Shown piece by piece: positions 10,741 through 22,630 of a stretch of 64,000 bases of DNA. Within the stretch, counting starts at the first letter, position 1. Each line of letters opens with the position of its first letter. The stretch covers positions 10,524,174-10,588,173 of the forward strand of contig OX439045.1 in the NCBI GenBank assembly GCA_949317995.1, given 5' to 3'. The notes below the pieces were generated by a model that made no database searches, was not told the DNA's origin, and saw only the letters and a list, made by a program, of their open reading frames with translations. The position numbers and the translations under genes are program-made. Source of the stretch: Acholoe squamosa. Its lineage: Eukaryota; Annelida; Polychaeta; Phyllodocida; Polynoidae.

Positions 10741-12090
10741 CCTAGACTGTAAAAGAAATCCACACAGAATTGACCTTGCCCTTATCATTACCTATAAGCC
10801 TAAATCTGAAAGCTTCCACATTGACCCCCCTCCCTAGGCTTTTCATATTATTTAAAGCTGAAGTGCAGAATTGCTTTTACCCTTTTTCATACCCTAGCTA
10901 ATCCATAACAATCCGCTCCACCCTCTATCATTATTCTCCAGCATTATATTCCATTTGTGTCCCTGTTAAGAAGTAATGATTATGAAGAAGTTATTTGGTT
11001 CACAGAATTGAAAAAAAGACATAATTAGAGTCGTTGACATTTTCATACTTTATCTATGAAAGGAAAAAATGATTTCTTTCACAGCATGCTAATAACCATA
11101 GTTAGTGCCCCTCTCTTACATTGCTTATTACAAGACTCCTACAAATGCACTGTTAAAAAAGTCATCGAAATAATGGCAGAATCCTTGTACCAAAGTTTCC
11201 AAGGATTCATTATTATTTTCATGGAGGTCCCTTGTACCACTTAATTGCCATCTGGGGCTTCATTGTAAACACTACACTGTTTCACTGCAATACAATTATG
11301 GTGGTTCACTGTTCAGTTTTAGGAGGATCTCTGGTAGGTTCAACAGTTATCTTTTAGAGATGTGTGTTACTACCATATTAACCTGCAGGTTCTTATGGAA
11401 TAGGAAATTAGATGCAATGGGTTAAGAGGAATATCACAAGGAAACAAATATATTGTTCATGCTATATGAAAAAAGTCTTGCTTTGTTAAATGATACTCAA
11501 TCTAACAGCAACTTATATCAAAATGTAATTTCTAAAACAAGCTCATAATTATGTCTACCATATATTCTCATTAACTAAAATCAATGAGTCATCATTTACC
11601 ATCGAAGCTGAATTCATACATCAGTTTGCCACGTTCCGCCTTCTGGTCTCTAATCAGAAGCAAACAGCATTATAATGGGTCATTAAAAACTCTCCTAAAA
11701 GCTACTTTGACACTCAATATCACAGCCTGCTTGTCTGCATTCATTACTTTTACCATGCACTCGTGCCAACAAAAAGATCTATATGACCTCACTATAGAAA
11801 AGAAAAACACAAGTTGTCTATCATAAGGCCTCTTCTTGATCAGCATATGCAGAGTAAGAGTTTTGTCTTTTCAAATGCCTTATCCAATGTATATCCAATT
11901 CAAAGCAACCCTTAATCATTGGTTTTACTGTCATCAGTCTGACAAATTCTTGCAAATCCAATGATTATTCATTATCCATTTGCTGCCTTCTTTGTGCCAT
12001 CACCTTCATTTTATAATATTTCATCATGATTAAATGTTTGACATGATTTTGAATGATCAAATACATAAGGTCGATAGCAAGGTATCTTGT
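10740..12090. repeat. Duplicated block D, copy 1
   Basis: Aligns by eye end to end with 28,680-30,060: TCCACACAGAATTGACC, CATACCCTAGCTAATCCATA, GACATAATTAG.GTC, TGCCATCTGGGGCTTC and CAGCCTGCTTGTCT occur in the same order with similar spacing. Parts recur at 40,130-40,340 and 41,280-41,500. The open frames at 11,056-11,244 and 11,584-11,826 are not preserved in the partner block, so they are not called as genes. Confidence 0.7.
11246..11258 (-). promoter_or_regulatory. CTCF-like motif, unit copy 1
   Basis: TGCCATCTGGGGC, read on the minus strand as GCCCCAGATGGCA, matches the CTCF core pattern YAGRKGGCR exactly and the longer 13-mer at 11 of 13 positions. The same 21 bases (GCCATCTGGGGCTTCATTGTA) recur unchanged at 29,199 and 48,281 in blocks that have otherwise diverged. 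Function is inferred from motif and conservation only. Confidence 0.3.
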
Positions 12091-12273
12091 TTATGTGTGC
12101 GTATGGCCATGACAGTTCTGATCCCGCAAGCTGTTATGAGATTAAGTAGAAACTATACTTCCATGTAGTGTGATATGCAAGGAACAAGTGTGGTGCGAGA
12201 TTAGAACTGGATATCGCTGATGTTAGCATGCACATAGTGCTCCCAGGAAGCAGTGCACTCCCGATGGTCGCTA

Positions 12274-12495
12274 CCCAGCAAATTGTCGTCATCTGTCACC
12301 ATGATTGGTCATCAATGGTGACTCCTTTTTGAGTTATAACTCATTCCGTCATCTTTCGCCACTGTGTGTTAGACTCACGTGGCATAGCAATTGCTATTCC
12401 TGGTGATCTTGTGCTATAACAACGTCATGTTCCTTCTAGCGACATGTGTGAGACACTTCACACAGGTTGACGAGAACTCACGACAATTTGCTGGG
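12274..12495. repeat. M6 MITE, copy 1 (TA target duplication)
   Basis: A 222-bp element with ends CCCAGCAAATTGTCGT and ACGACAATTTGCTGGG, flanked by TA on each side. The inner part is partly self-complementary (GTCATC..GATGAC). The paralogous block near 30,210 lacks it: CTATAAATAAGAG there corresponds to the joined flanks. Other copies: 31,812-32,025 and the enlarged 15,709-16,870. Confidence 0.85.
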
Positions 12496-12499
12496 TAAA

Positions 12500-13100
12500 G
12501 ACCAGAGACCAAAGGTAATTGACAACCCCGCCATCCAGCCATAAAATCTTCATCTACCCAAATTCTTCATGATAGCGGCTCTCTCAGGAGTCAATGGCTC
12601 AGTAATGTAGTGTGTTTCTTATCACCAGTCCCAGTGTCTCTGGATGGCATTTCTCAAGTTGCTATGACTACACATTTCCAGTATGACTCAGCGTGCATAA
12701 AGTCTAACCAGAATATGTCTATGACTGCTTGCTCACCCATCCATAATACTGCATTCATCCATGCTAGTCTTACAACAAGTGCCAATGTCACAACTAGGAA
12801 ACATCCACTCTATTCATGACTGATGAGGTAGGGAGACGTGCACAAAGGTATCTGGTGGTAGGGGGATCTATGACTGCCCTGTATGACTAGGCAGTGCAAT
12901 TACAGGTACATGAAGAGTGATGATAAAGCTCTGGGGCTATCATGGTTAGTCTGGGTAGTTGTTCGAGAACATGGCTTAGTGAGGCCTTATTATCAGTTGT
13001 ACATGGGCCACCGCAGTAGAACCCGCAGTAAGGCCTCCATATCTAACCAAGGGTGTAATGTCATTGTCAGAAAAACTGTACATATACAGGTACACCATAC
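12500..13100. repeat. Duplicated block E, copy 1
   Basis: Matches 30,220-31,050: GTAATGTAGTGTGTTTCTTA, TCTCTGGATGGCATTTCTCA and TATGACTAGGCA.TGCAA appear in the same order. In the partner, M2 is inserted at the position equivalent to about 12,815. No gene is visible. Confidence 0.6.
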
Positions 13101-13231
13101 AGAAAGACAAAAGTCAAAATAACATCACGAAACTTTATTATATTGATAAAGCATCATCTTGGCCATCTGAAAACCCCTGGTGGACTGGCAGTTTTTATTC
13201 CTGGTCAACCAAATCTCAGCGACTTTTGGTA

Positions 13232-13535
13232 CACTGAAAACATGGAAGATCCGAAACTAGTCAGCGGTGACCACTTTAGGTCCTCAAGTTGACGATACCT
13301 AAAACTACAGCTTTAGGTAGTCAAAATGACGACTTTAGGTCGTCATCCTGACCACCTGAGTCATCAGGATGACAATACTGACAGTACAGAGTGGTCATAT
13401 TGATGACTCAGGTCGTCAGGATGACGACTTAAAGTCGTCATTTTGACTACCTAAAGCTGTAGTTTTATGTATCGTCAACTTGAGGACCTAAAGTGGTCAC
13501 CGCTGACTAGTTTCAAAACTTCTAGGTTTTCAGTG
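13232..13535. repeat. M3 fold-back MITE, copy 3
   Basis: A 304-bp M3 element closely matching 5,751-6,053: ends CACTGAAAACATGGAAG and TTCTAGGTTTTCAGTG, TA on both sides (13,230-13,231 and 13,536-13,537), and near-complete fold-back. The flanking array of 47-bp units seen with copy 1 is absent here. Confidence 0.85.
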
Positions 13536-13739
13536 TAACTGTCTGTTACGAAAACTCTAGTATTGCTATAAAACAATGGATGATCACAGCAACATAAAAT
13601 TTGGTCTGCAAGTTCTTATTACTTCGTGAGTTAAGCATGCAGGAAGTCAAAACTTTATCTTGAAATTCTTTTTCGAGAGCCCAGGCAAAAAGGATTAGTT
13701 AGTGAGGGTTTCTATTGTTTTCTTCTTTATATAAACAAT

Positions 13740-14420
13740 CGCTTGCTTCAGTACCTCTACAGGTAGGACCTGAGCATTTTTACTAAGTATGGAATTTACA
13801 TTTAAATCTTAGCTCCTGTGTGGTGTTTCACAAGTTGGCAATATTTACAACCAGTCACAACTAGATGTGATAGTAGTTTTAAGATTGGTTGTAAGCTTAC
13901 AATTGCAGGTGTTTCTATAAAGGTTTCCAGTATGTTCTAATGTATTTTTCTGTATGACCATGCCAAGATAGGAGTGGTTGGAACTTTGCAACAGTCATAG
14001 TTTGGTTTTAGAAATGAATATTTCATGACTATTATTATCTTTGGCTTGTGAAACACCCATCTATCAATGGCGTGATGATCGTGCATAACCCATTAATTAT
14101 TTGTGTCCACTAATGCATTAGGTTTTTATATAATGCCTATTTGTAGCCATGATACATAAATTCAAGCATTATGCAGACCATACATGTATAATGAAAAACT
14201 ATACACCTTTGAATATCATATTCTAAGTGAACTGATTGATAGCATATAACCATTTTACATGTCTGCCTCCCATCCAAGCTGAGCTAGGTGCCGCTTGGAG
14301 AGTGGCTAAAGTGTTAACTTAGTATAACATGATAGCCCTGCTCCTCTGACACTTCCCAGAACAACCTGAAATGCAATTAACAGATGATACTCCTTTTCAA
14401 AGTAGGAATTACTTCACCAG
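13740..14420. repeat. Duplicated block F, copy 1
   Basis: The first half matches 31,340-31,520 (CTTGCTTC.GTACCTC.A.AGGTA, CACTAATGCATTA, TTCAAGCAT.ATG.AGAC). The second half matches 42,010-42,240 (ACTGATTGATA, TCTGCCTCCCATCCA, GAAATGCAATTAACA.CTGATACTC). No coding evidence. Confidence 0.6.
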
Positions 14421-14569
14421 AGTCCTTTTTAAACTAAAGTGCCTGTGCAGCCCTGTAAACACTGTTACCACCCTACTGGTATAGAACCACTACTGGTGTC
14501 GTCATGCTTAAGGCAAGGGAGACATTGTACCAGCGCCTGTGCATGCCTATGTTGGGATGTTTATCCATA

Positions 14570-14609
14570 CATGACCTCCCTTGTCAATATACGGACAAGG
14601 GAGGTCATG
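14570..14609. repeat. Perfect 16-bp stem hairpin
   Basis: CATGACCTCCCTTGTC, an 8-nt loop AATATACG, then the exact inverse. It is isolated, with no T-run or neighbouring gene, and its role is unknown. Confidence 0.7.
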
Positions 14610-15237
14610 CAGTCATGATGTCAGTTTGCCCCTGGCTGTCTTCAGGAGGTCATGTGATGATCAAATCTGATAGATTTTGAGAAAAAGCGTGATCAAGATA
14701 ACATACTGCAAGCTCTAACTGAACTAGAAAAAATTAATAACTCTAGGGATACTGCCCCCTGCCTATAAATGCATTGAGACTGTTTAGAATTATAGCCCTT
14801 CTCCTCTCAATTTGTGTTGGTCAGTCTTTCTTGTTCTGCAGGCATTTGATCATGCAGATTTCAAGTTCTTTAGGGTTCAACAGGATTCAAAGCTTTCAGA
14901 GGTGTTGCAGAGATTACTGATTATAAATACTGCATGTACAGCTTTATGAATTTGGGGGATAGAATAGAAGTTTTTACCTTGTTCTGTCCATTCATTCACA
15001 TACATTGGAGACTATATCCAAAATTGTAACCCCTGATAAAGCTAATGGCAAACAGGTCACCAGGCACCAAAACTATACAGGGGGGTAGGGCTGTGGATTA
15101 GAGGGATTTGGGGGGGCTAATGCTAAGACTAATACTTGTAATACAGAATAGAAGATAGGCAACATACCAGAGCCATACCAATCCAATGGCTGATGACTGA
15201 AGTATCATAGAAAGGGATCTCGGGGACTTTGCTCAGC
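14610..15237. other. Spacer, no gene seen
   Basis: No gene or repeat was recognised. A short G-rich run lies near 15,078-15,114. Confidence 0.35.
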
Positions 15238-15708
15238 TCTGCTGGATGTATAGCTTGGGTCAGTTGAGGAAAACCATATGGCATCTTGGAGCATGCTGCC
15301 TTGTCAAGCCGACACAGAAAGGGACGTCAAAAGGTTTCTTTATAGGGTATGGCATTTGCATTATAACTAAGCTAAGGTGCATTTTCTTGATACAATCAGG
15401 GCTAACACCTACTTGGGAAAAAAGGAGTCTAAAAACAAGGTTTGATCTTTATTGTTTTCTCATGAAGACCAGAGAGAACTACAATATGTATTAGTAAGTG
15501 GAACAATATCATGTTGTATGTTCTCACAGATTGTCAGATGAGAATCAATTAATATCAATCTGCCTTTCACATCTCATTTAAATGACTGTCTTTGAATTTG
15601 TAAGCTTCACTCAATTAATGCTTAGCTTCTTCAATAGTGTTGGGAAATACAAATGGAATTTCAGTGTAATGACTCAATTCAAGTCAATTATAATCATATT
15701 AGTTCATA
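15238..15708. repeat. Duplicated block G, copy 1
   Basis: Matches 31,780-31,811 plus 32,026-32,276: GCTGGATGTAT..GGGTCAGTTGA, CTTAGCTTCT, and ACATGGAATTTCAG-like text are in the same order. The 82-codon frame at 15,246-15,494 is not preserved in the partner and is not called. Confidence 0.55.
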
Positions 15709-16870
15709 CCCAGCAAATTGTTGTGACTCCTCGTCACCTAGTGTGAAGTGGCTCACTCATGTCGCTAGATGGAACACAATGTCGCTATAGCACAGGTTCA
15801 CCAGGAATTGCCATGGTGGTGATCACATGGCCTCACCTCAGATTGCGCGGATAATGATCACTCAGACTCACCAGGGATGGTGATGCGGGTGATCACTCAC
15901 CTCGCTAGATGAAACGCGGACCTCATGCTAGTACAGGTTTACCATGGATGGTGAGTGTGTTGATAACTCAAACTCACCAGTGATGGTGACACTGGTGATC
16001 ACTCACCTCGCTAGATGAAAAGCTCAAGATCACAGACACATCATCGACATTGGTAATCATTCAGCCTCACATCTGCCAGATGAAAGTTTCTTTTGCCAGA
16101 AAAGATATTGCAATATGTATTTTCCCTCTAGCCACAGAAAAGGTGTTCATGTAGATGTTTCACTATATATTTTTCCTCTAACTAGAGAAAAGGTGTTTAT
16201 GGATAGTTGTTTTCATTTTAGAGATACCCCTATCTTAATTCAATTGATATTTTCTTTATACAATCTTGTTTGATTCAACTCATAATAATTACATTGAATT
16301 TGATGTGAAACAATGCACACATCGGATACTTTTTGGAAGTGATATAGCCTCACACCTCTGTAATGGTTCAGACATCGAACAGTGCTGCTACCTGAACACC
16401 AAAGGAGGAAAATAAGTTAGGTTCCACCATTTGTGTGAATGTGAGGGCTGCATAGTCACACAGTGAGTGAGAATCATGTTGGCAACAGTAGTGAGGCTTC
16501 CCCACACTGAGTGAGAGTTGACGATGAGTGGCACAGAGTCACCAATTAGGTGATAATCATGATGGACAGAGTGGTGGAGATTCTCTATTATGAGTGAGAG
16601 CTGACTGTGACTGACAGAAAGTGACAAAATGAGTGAGGACAATGTTGGCAACAACCGTGAAGAGTCATGACACTGAGTGAAAGGTGACACGCAGTGGCAG
16701 AGTGGCAGACAGTCACGAGGTGTGTGAGAAAATTGATGATGACAGCATTGAAGATTGGCCATGCAATGCATGATCACGACAGTGCGTTTCATCTAGTGAC
16801 ATGGATGATCACTCAAAAAGGCCTCACCATGGATCACCAATCATGGTGACAGGTGACTACAATTTGCTGG
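15709..16870. repeat. M6-type element, enlarged copy
   Basis: A 1,162-bp element whose ends CCCAGCAAATTGTTGTGA and TACAATTTGCTGG are the M6 ends, flanked by TA. The interior is built of diverged subrepeats around CACTCACCTCGCTAGATGAAA and GGTGATCACTC rather than the short M6 core. The paralogous empty site is at about 32,272 (TTCATA joined to CCTGTCT). A 134-codon minus-strand frame (16,388-16,792) falls inside the subrepeats and has the biased composition of repeat DNA, so it is not called as a gene. Confidence 0.8.
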
Positions 16871-17873
16871 TACCTATCTATAAAAGGTCTGTTTCTTCCT
16901 ATCACCTTCAGCGATTTGGCAAAAGGAAGAAAAGAATGCGCGAAATTGAGTTTCTGAAATGTGAATCTAGAGATTAGATTTCAGATCCAACGCTGATGAC
17001 TGCATTATCCTTGATGTCAATGGCAGAAAGGCCTATAACCCTTTCTCGATTACAGTGCATTTCATCTAGTGACATGGGTGATCACTCAAAAAGGCCTCAC
17101 CATGGATCACCAATCATGGAGACAGGTGACAACAATTTGCTGGTACCTATCTATAAAAGGTCTGTTTCTTCCTATCACCTGCAGCGATTTGGCAAAAGTA
17201 AGAAAAGAATGCGCGAAATTGAGTTTCTGAAATGTGAATCTAGAGATTAGATTTCAGATCCAACGCTGATGACTGCATTATCCTTGATGTCAATGGCAGA
17301 AAGGCCTATAACCCTTTCTCGATTACAGTGCATTTCATCTAGTGACATGGGTGATCACTCAAAAAGGCCTCACCATGGATCACCAATCATGGAGACAGGT
17401 GACAACAATTTGCTGGTACCTATCTATAAAAGGTCTGTTTCTTCCTATCACCTGCAGCGATTTGGCAAAAGTAAGAAAAGAATGCGCGAAATTGAGTTTC
17501 TGAAATGTGAATCTAGAGATTAGATTTCAGATCCAACGCTGATGACTGCATTATCCTTGATGTCAATGGCAGAAAGGCCTATAACCCTTTCTCGATTACA
17601 GTGCGTTTCATCTAGTGACATGGGTGATCACTCAAAAAGGCCTCACCATGGATCACCAATCATGGACACAGGTGACGACAATTTGCTGGTACCTATCTAT
17701 AAAAGGTCTGTTTCTTCCTATCACCTGCAGCAATTTGGCAAAAGGAAGAAAAGAATGCGCGAAATTGAGTTTCTGAATTGTGAATCTAGAGATTAGTTTT
17801 CAGATCCAACGCTGATGACTGCATTATCCTTGATGTCAATGGCAGAAAGGCCTATAACCCTTTCTCGATTGCA
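16782..17873. repeat. 273-bp tandem repeat, four units
   Basis: Exact-length units start at 16,782, 17,055, 17,328 and 17,601. Each contains the last 89 bp of the M6-type element (including GCTGG|TA), then 184 bp of its right flank. The units differ at only a few bases. An 84-codon open frame recurs in each unit from 16,996, 17,269 and 17,542, but the single-copy paralogue at 32,277-32,480 does not keep it open, so it is read as a by-product. Confidence 0.95.
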
Positions 17874-18420
17874 GACAGTCTAATTCACATTGTCATTTCT
17901 CATTGGCATTATGTTTGGTGAGAAGTTTGCATCATGTAGGTGCAGCGCTAAGAAATAACGTACCATCAGCACATAAGAAATGCATCATTACTCTACAGGA
18001 TGCTTTAAACCAACCACTCCTGGTTTGAGCTTCATAATAGACCAACTACTAAGACTGGTAGACCGAGCACATATTCATTCTGTAATATAGGTAAAATTTG
18101 ATAAGCTTATTCTAGTATCATTTTTGGTAACTACCTGACATGCAAACCTATTCCTTTGGACCTTGTCTACTATGTGTAAATGGTAATGCCGCCTTCAGGA
18201 AAGTTATCCGATGTTTTTGTCTACATTGACTTAGTTTTATTTATAAAAAGAAACAGCTCTCCAGTGTCTGTTATATCATTATAGACTTAACTGGAATCTA
18301 ACAAAATTAGACTCAAATAAATTCTTTTCAGAATTTTCAAATTCAGCACATGTCTCAACACCCTGCTCAATATTAGGAGACCAGACTGACCCTGAGGTCA
18401 CTGTGGTAAGTGATGTCCCA
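17874..18420. repeat. Duplicated block H, copy 1
   Basis: Matches 32,473-32,960: CAGACAGT.CTAATGCACATT at the start and GTCTCAACACC...CTCAATATTAGG at the end, with indels between. No gene is visible. Confidence 0.55.
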
Positions 18421-18806
18421 CCTGCTGAGTGCCAAGGCCTGTGGTGTTACCCCAGTTAAGACAGAAACATACATGTGTACATTCTGATTTCTATAATGGT
18501 TGGATCCTAAACTAACAGATACAGATATATTTGTAATGTATTCAAAATGGTATATAACTCATATATTTACTTGTATATGCAATTACCACCAATAGCTATA
18601 GGAGAGGAATTGCTATCAAAACACTATAGGTAACTCTGTATGTGTTCTATGTGTAGTCAGATGTATCTATAGGTATGTGGCATTTATTCCACAATATTAC
18701 ATATATCTTTCTAATGCAGTCCCTAAATGCATGGCTGTGTACTAGTTGACTGGGATATTATGCTTACTGAAGCATAATCTATATATTTACATGAATGATA
18801 GATGAT
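18421..18806. other. Spacer, no gene seen
   Basis: AT-rich sequence without recognised repeats or frames. Confidence 0.35.
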
Positions 18807-20166
18807 ATATGGTCGATAGGCACCACTTGTCGTCATTTGGTCGTTTTGCCTTCTGTGCTTTACATATCATTCAAAATAGCATATATATCTGTTATTATCA
18901 TTTATTCTGATAGCCCTGGGTTAGGACTACATCGGGAACCCTGATTTTCCATACATCTGAAGCATATTTTGGGAGTGAGGGGCCTAAAACTATCCCAAAA
19001 GACTCATTTTTTATCGATAAAATCAAAAAACCCACATAGAGAGATGAATAAAAAAAAATTAAAAGGTAGGAGGGCAGATATATATTTCTAGGTATGATTA
19101 TAATTAGTTGAAGAATATTTTTAGACCTTTTGGACTTGTATAGACTGATTTATTATTATGCTGTAAGTAAAAACGTGTTTGGTTAATTTTCAAGGCGAAT
19201 CGTCTCACACCCAAAGATTGGGCCCTATCTCTAACATAAACAGACTAAATGGACTAATGAAATGTGGCATAATTATCCTTAATATCTACCTATTATGCAT
19301 AAAAAAATTGGGATCCTGGGTCTTACATAGAGCTGTACAGATGGATGGAAGCATGCTGGGGTAATTTTAGGGGGCGAATCGTCTCACGCCCTGTCTTTCC
19401 ATATATACAAATATCACTATTAGGATTTTTATATTTAACCATCCTCAATATTATCAATGAGTACCTACATATGAAACGGTTAAGACCTGTGAACGGCTTT
19501 TTCCTACTACAAACTTGACCAGAGATATACACATTTCTATTGGGAGGGAGAATCGTCTCACGCCCAGAGATTCGTCTCACGCCCTGTATAGACAGGTAGA
19601 TATAAGTACCAAGACATCATGATTAATAATGCTCATTATGATTCTTAAGTACCTATATAATAAAGGATTAATATACCTGAATGCCATTCTCCTGCTACCA
19701 TCATAGCCAGAGATATAGCTATTGTAATGGAAGAGGGAATCGTCTCACACCCAGGAGAATCGTCTCACGCCCTGGCTATACTGCACAAAATCATATCTTT
19801 TCTTCTCAGACTAGAAAATGAAGAAAATATAAGCCAATGTAGGTGTTATATGGCTCATATTAATGGGTAAGGTGTCTATTTTCATCAACGATAATAAAAT
19901 TGAAGATAAATTCAATTTTGGATAATGCAGGGGGCTACCATAGAACACAAGGGTAGGGCGTGAGACGAATCGCCCTCACACATTTTTCAGTCAAAGTTTG
20001 CTGCTGTGCTTTCCCTTTAGTTTTCATATTTAACCTACCCCAATATGTGGATGTTATGGTCCAATCCCTGTAGTAAACACACAAAAAAACCTTTACATGT
20101 CCTACTATATTTATTCTGGGGCCCCTCCCACCCCAAATGACGACAAGTGGTGCCTATTGACCATAT
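18807..20166. repeat. M7 inverted-repeat element with seven internal motif copies
   Basis: About 1.36 kb bounded by ATATGGTCGATAGGCACCAC (from 18,807) and its inverse ending GACCATAT at 20,166; the arms agree over about 34 nt with one mismatch. Inside, GAATCGTCTCACGCCC or a one-base variant occurs at 19,197, 19,376, 19,550, 19,569, 19,737 and 19,757 on the plus strand and at 19,956-19,971 on the minus strand. There is no transposase frame, so it is probably a non-autonomous DNA transposon with repeated internal protein-binding sites. No target duplication was resolved. Confidence 0.75.
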
Positions 20167-20189
20167 CTACTTGCTCACATTAGTATTAT

Positions 20190-20216
20190 GTATATATCTA
20201 TCTATCTATCTATCTA

Positions 20217-20277
<61 letters not shown>
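20190..20277. repeat. (TCTA)n-(TA)n microsatellite
   Basis: A run of TCTA repeats followed by about 57 bp of TA. It sits between M7 and the LINE. Any protein read from it (Ile/Tyr/Ser runs) is an artefact. Confidence 0.95.
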
Positions 20278-20279
<2 letters not shown>

Positions 20280-21947
20280 TGGTAGGTATCTACATTATCA
20301 GAATAACTATTTTTCGAACATAGGAGAGGAGCTTGCTATGCGACATCCCACTGTACATATACCCTTCCTGCCTGCAGATAATCCCTCAGACATTGAACTA
20401 CTTCATACAATGATCTCCACAGAGGAAATGTTAAAAGTAATTAGAAAGATTGATTGTAGTAAGTCATCCAACATCAAAGATGTCAAAACATTTATCCTAA
20501 AGAAGTCATTTTTATGTGATCCTGGCAAACTGGTTCTTATTTTTAACAAATGCCTACAAAGTAGTTCCTTCCCCAATCTGTGGAAAGCAGCCATAGTTAT
20601 ACCCATACCCAAGAAAGGGAATTGTAAACTAGTTACTAATCTTAGGCCTTTAAGTCTTTTGCCCTTACCGGGAAAGATTTTTGAAAAAATAATGGTCAAT
20701 AGGTTAAGAGGTTTCTTGGAGGAAAGGGATATTATGACCAACACTCAACATGGTTTTAGGCCAGGACGGTCCACATTAACTGCAACTACCACATACCTAA
20801 ACTGTCTGTTTAATGCCATAGATAAGAATAAGGACACATATAGCCTGTTCTTAGATTATTCCAAATTTTCTTTTTTTGGACTTGCTCATTGCATTAATGA
20901 ACTGCTATGTTCATTTAAATAATGCTATAGAAATTAAAAGACATGGGTTTATCAAGAAATACTTGTACTTGGTTCTCCAGCTACTTAACTGGCACAACAC
21001 AGGGGGTTATGGTAAATAATTTCGTATCACAGGTAAAGGCAGTGAAGTATGGGGTACCACAAGGGTCAATACTAGGTCCCATATTGTTTACATTATATAT
21101 AAATGAACAACCAACATGTTTCCCCTTGTGTTCAACTGTCTTATATGCTGATGTCAGTCCATAATTTTGGACAGATGAGGCAGATGGTCCCTGCTGTGAA
21201 CCAATGGTGTTGTTCCAACCTGTTGCCTATCAATAAGGATAAAACAAAATGGATGCACTTTGGTCCAAATAGTGAAGATGCAAATGACAACCAGGTTGAT
21301 ATAAATAATCAGCAACTAGAACGTTTTAAGGAGTATAAATACCTTAGTGTATTGATAGATGATGAAGTGTCTTTTGATAAGCAGAGGCAAAGAACTGAAT
21401 CAAATGTCATGTTTAGGGTGCACCAGTTAGCAAAGATTAGGAGATATCTTGATGTACCAGGTGCAGTTAAGTTGTATAAAAGTAAGATCCTACCAATATT
21501 TGACTATGACGATATCATATGGGACAACCACCAAGCAACATATGCCCAAGATTTACAATTAATCCAGAACAGGGCATTAAGAATTGCCTACAAGGTTAGG
21601 TTAGAGAAGAACCCCTTGCACACTACTAATGAGCTTCGTGATATGAGTAAATGTAAGAAATTGGAAGATAGACGTGACAAACATCTTTTAATTTATGCAT
21701 ATAGTATTCAAAATCAACCAAATGTTATTGATATTAGACCCAGGAATACAAGACAGCAATTAGGCCTGAGATAAGGATATCCAGGAATCCGGTTGTATAT
21801 AAGAGTTTCAATCAGGAGGCCATTAGAAGATTGAATAAGCTTAAGATAAAGTATACACTGATTAAGGAAAAAGCGGTCTTTAAAGAAAAAATTAAAAGAG
21901 ATTATCCTAAATGTTACATCAATGATAAATATACCATACTTGTCTAG
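20278..21947 (+). pseudogene. LINE reverse transcriptase remnant (jockey/CR1-like)
   Basis: This is the reverse transcriptase region of a non-LTR retrotransposon, truncated at its 5' end. It shows, in order: NLRPLSLLPLPGKIFEKIM (20,639 on), QHGFRPGRST, motif A as FLDYSK (about 20,850), then a break; GVPQGSILGPILFTLYIN (21,050 on), a damaged catalytic box reading YADV instead of YADD (about 21,150), the YKYL.VLID thumb motif, and QNRALRI near 21,570. Frame changes occur near 20,880, 21,160 and 21,770; the C-terminal part runs in a third frame to a stop at 21,945-21,947. The catalytic aspartate pair is lost and the motif A-B interval is deleted, so it is dead. It belongs to the jockey/CR1/L2 side of LINEs; a finer family is not claimed. 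Confidence 0.9.
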
Positions 21948-22040
21948 TATACACACTCTTTTTGAATTGTATGATAAACTATGATTGTGTGCTGGGTCCT
22001 CTTATGACAGCTATGTATGAATCTTCCATGTATTAAGCTA

Positions 22041-22161
22041 TTAATGTATAGATATTCTGGGACAAGGTGAGGTTTGCTTGTAATATACGCCCGACCGCAG
22101 AGCGGGAGGGCGAATATTTCAAGCTAACCTCACCGAGTCCCAGAATATCTATGTATTAATG
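22041..22161. repeat. Long hairpin at the end of R1, copy 2
   Basis: The arms CATTAATG / TAGATATTCTGGGACAAGGTG / CTTG and their near-inverse are about 40 nt each. The centre holds a smaller inverted repeat, CGCCC...GGGCG. Size and place match the hairpin at 3,683-3,808 but most arm bases differ. Confidence 0.8.
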
Positions 22162-22630
22162 CGTTTATCACACTTATTCATCCATTATGTATTAATTTCT
22201 TACCTTATAACCCCAGAATTAATCCATGAGAAGACATTTTGTAAGTGCATGCAATCCGCTCAGTTTGCCAAGCCGTCGTGGCCATGTTGTCACCCTGCCC
22301 GACATACCTCCACCTTTACACACACTTTTCGGGTATAATCCAAGCGTGTCAAGCCCTGTTCTTCTAGCACCGCCAAATATACGATCTCTAGTTGGTGTTC
22401 GCCTACATTTTGTATCCATTTTCTTATAAATAAATAAGAATCCATTGATCTTCCATAATGGCAAAATGGCGAATTTAGGCATGCCATGTTCATATAGGGT
22501 ATCTAAGGATGTTTCTCTGTTAATAACTCCACCTGGCACCATTGAATTCTATGCTAACGAGGTCTGTAAACATCAGGTATGTTGGACAAATTTTTCAAAT
22601 CCTTGATGTACATTGCTTTGTATCACCAGT

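Noticed and set aside
16388-16792. 134-codon minus-strand frame
   Set aside because: It lies within subrepeats of the M6-type element and has Ser/His/Leu-biased repeat composition; no domain.
16996-17796. Three identical 84-codon frames as a tandem gene family
   Set aside because: They are the 273-bp repeat; the single-copy paralogue at 32.3-32.5 kb is not open.
16782-17873. CRISPR-like array
   Set aside because: Whole 273-bp units are repeated with no unique spacers, in eukaryotic-type DNA.
20188-20285. N-terminus rich in Ile/Tyr/Ser fused to the LINE protein
   Set aside because: It is translation of the TCTA/TA microsatellite; LINE similarity starts only after it.
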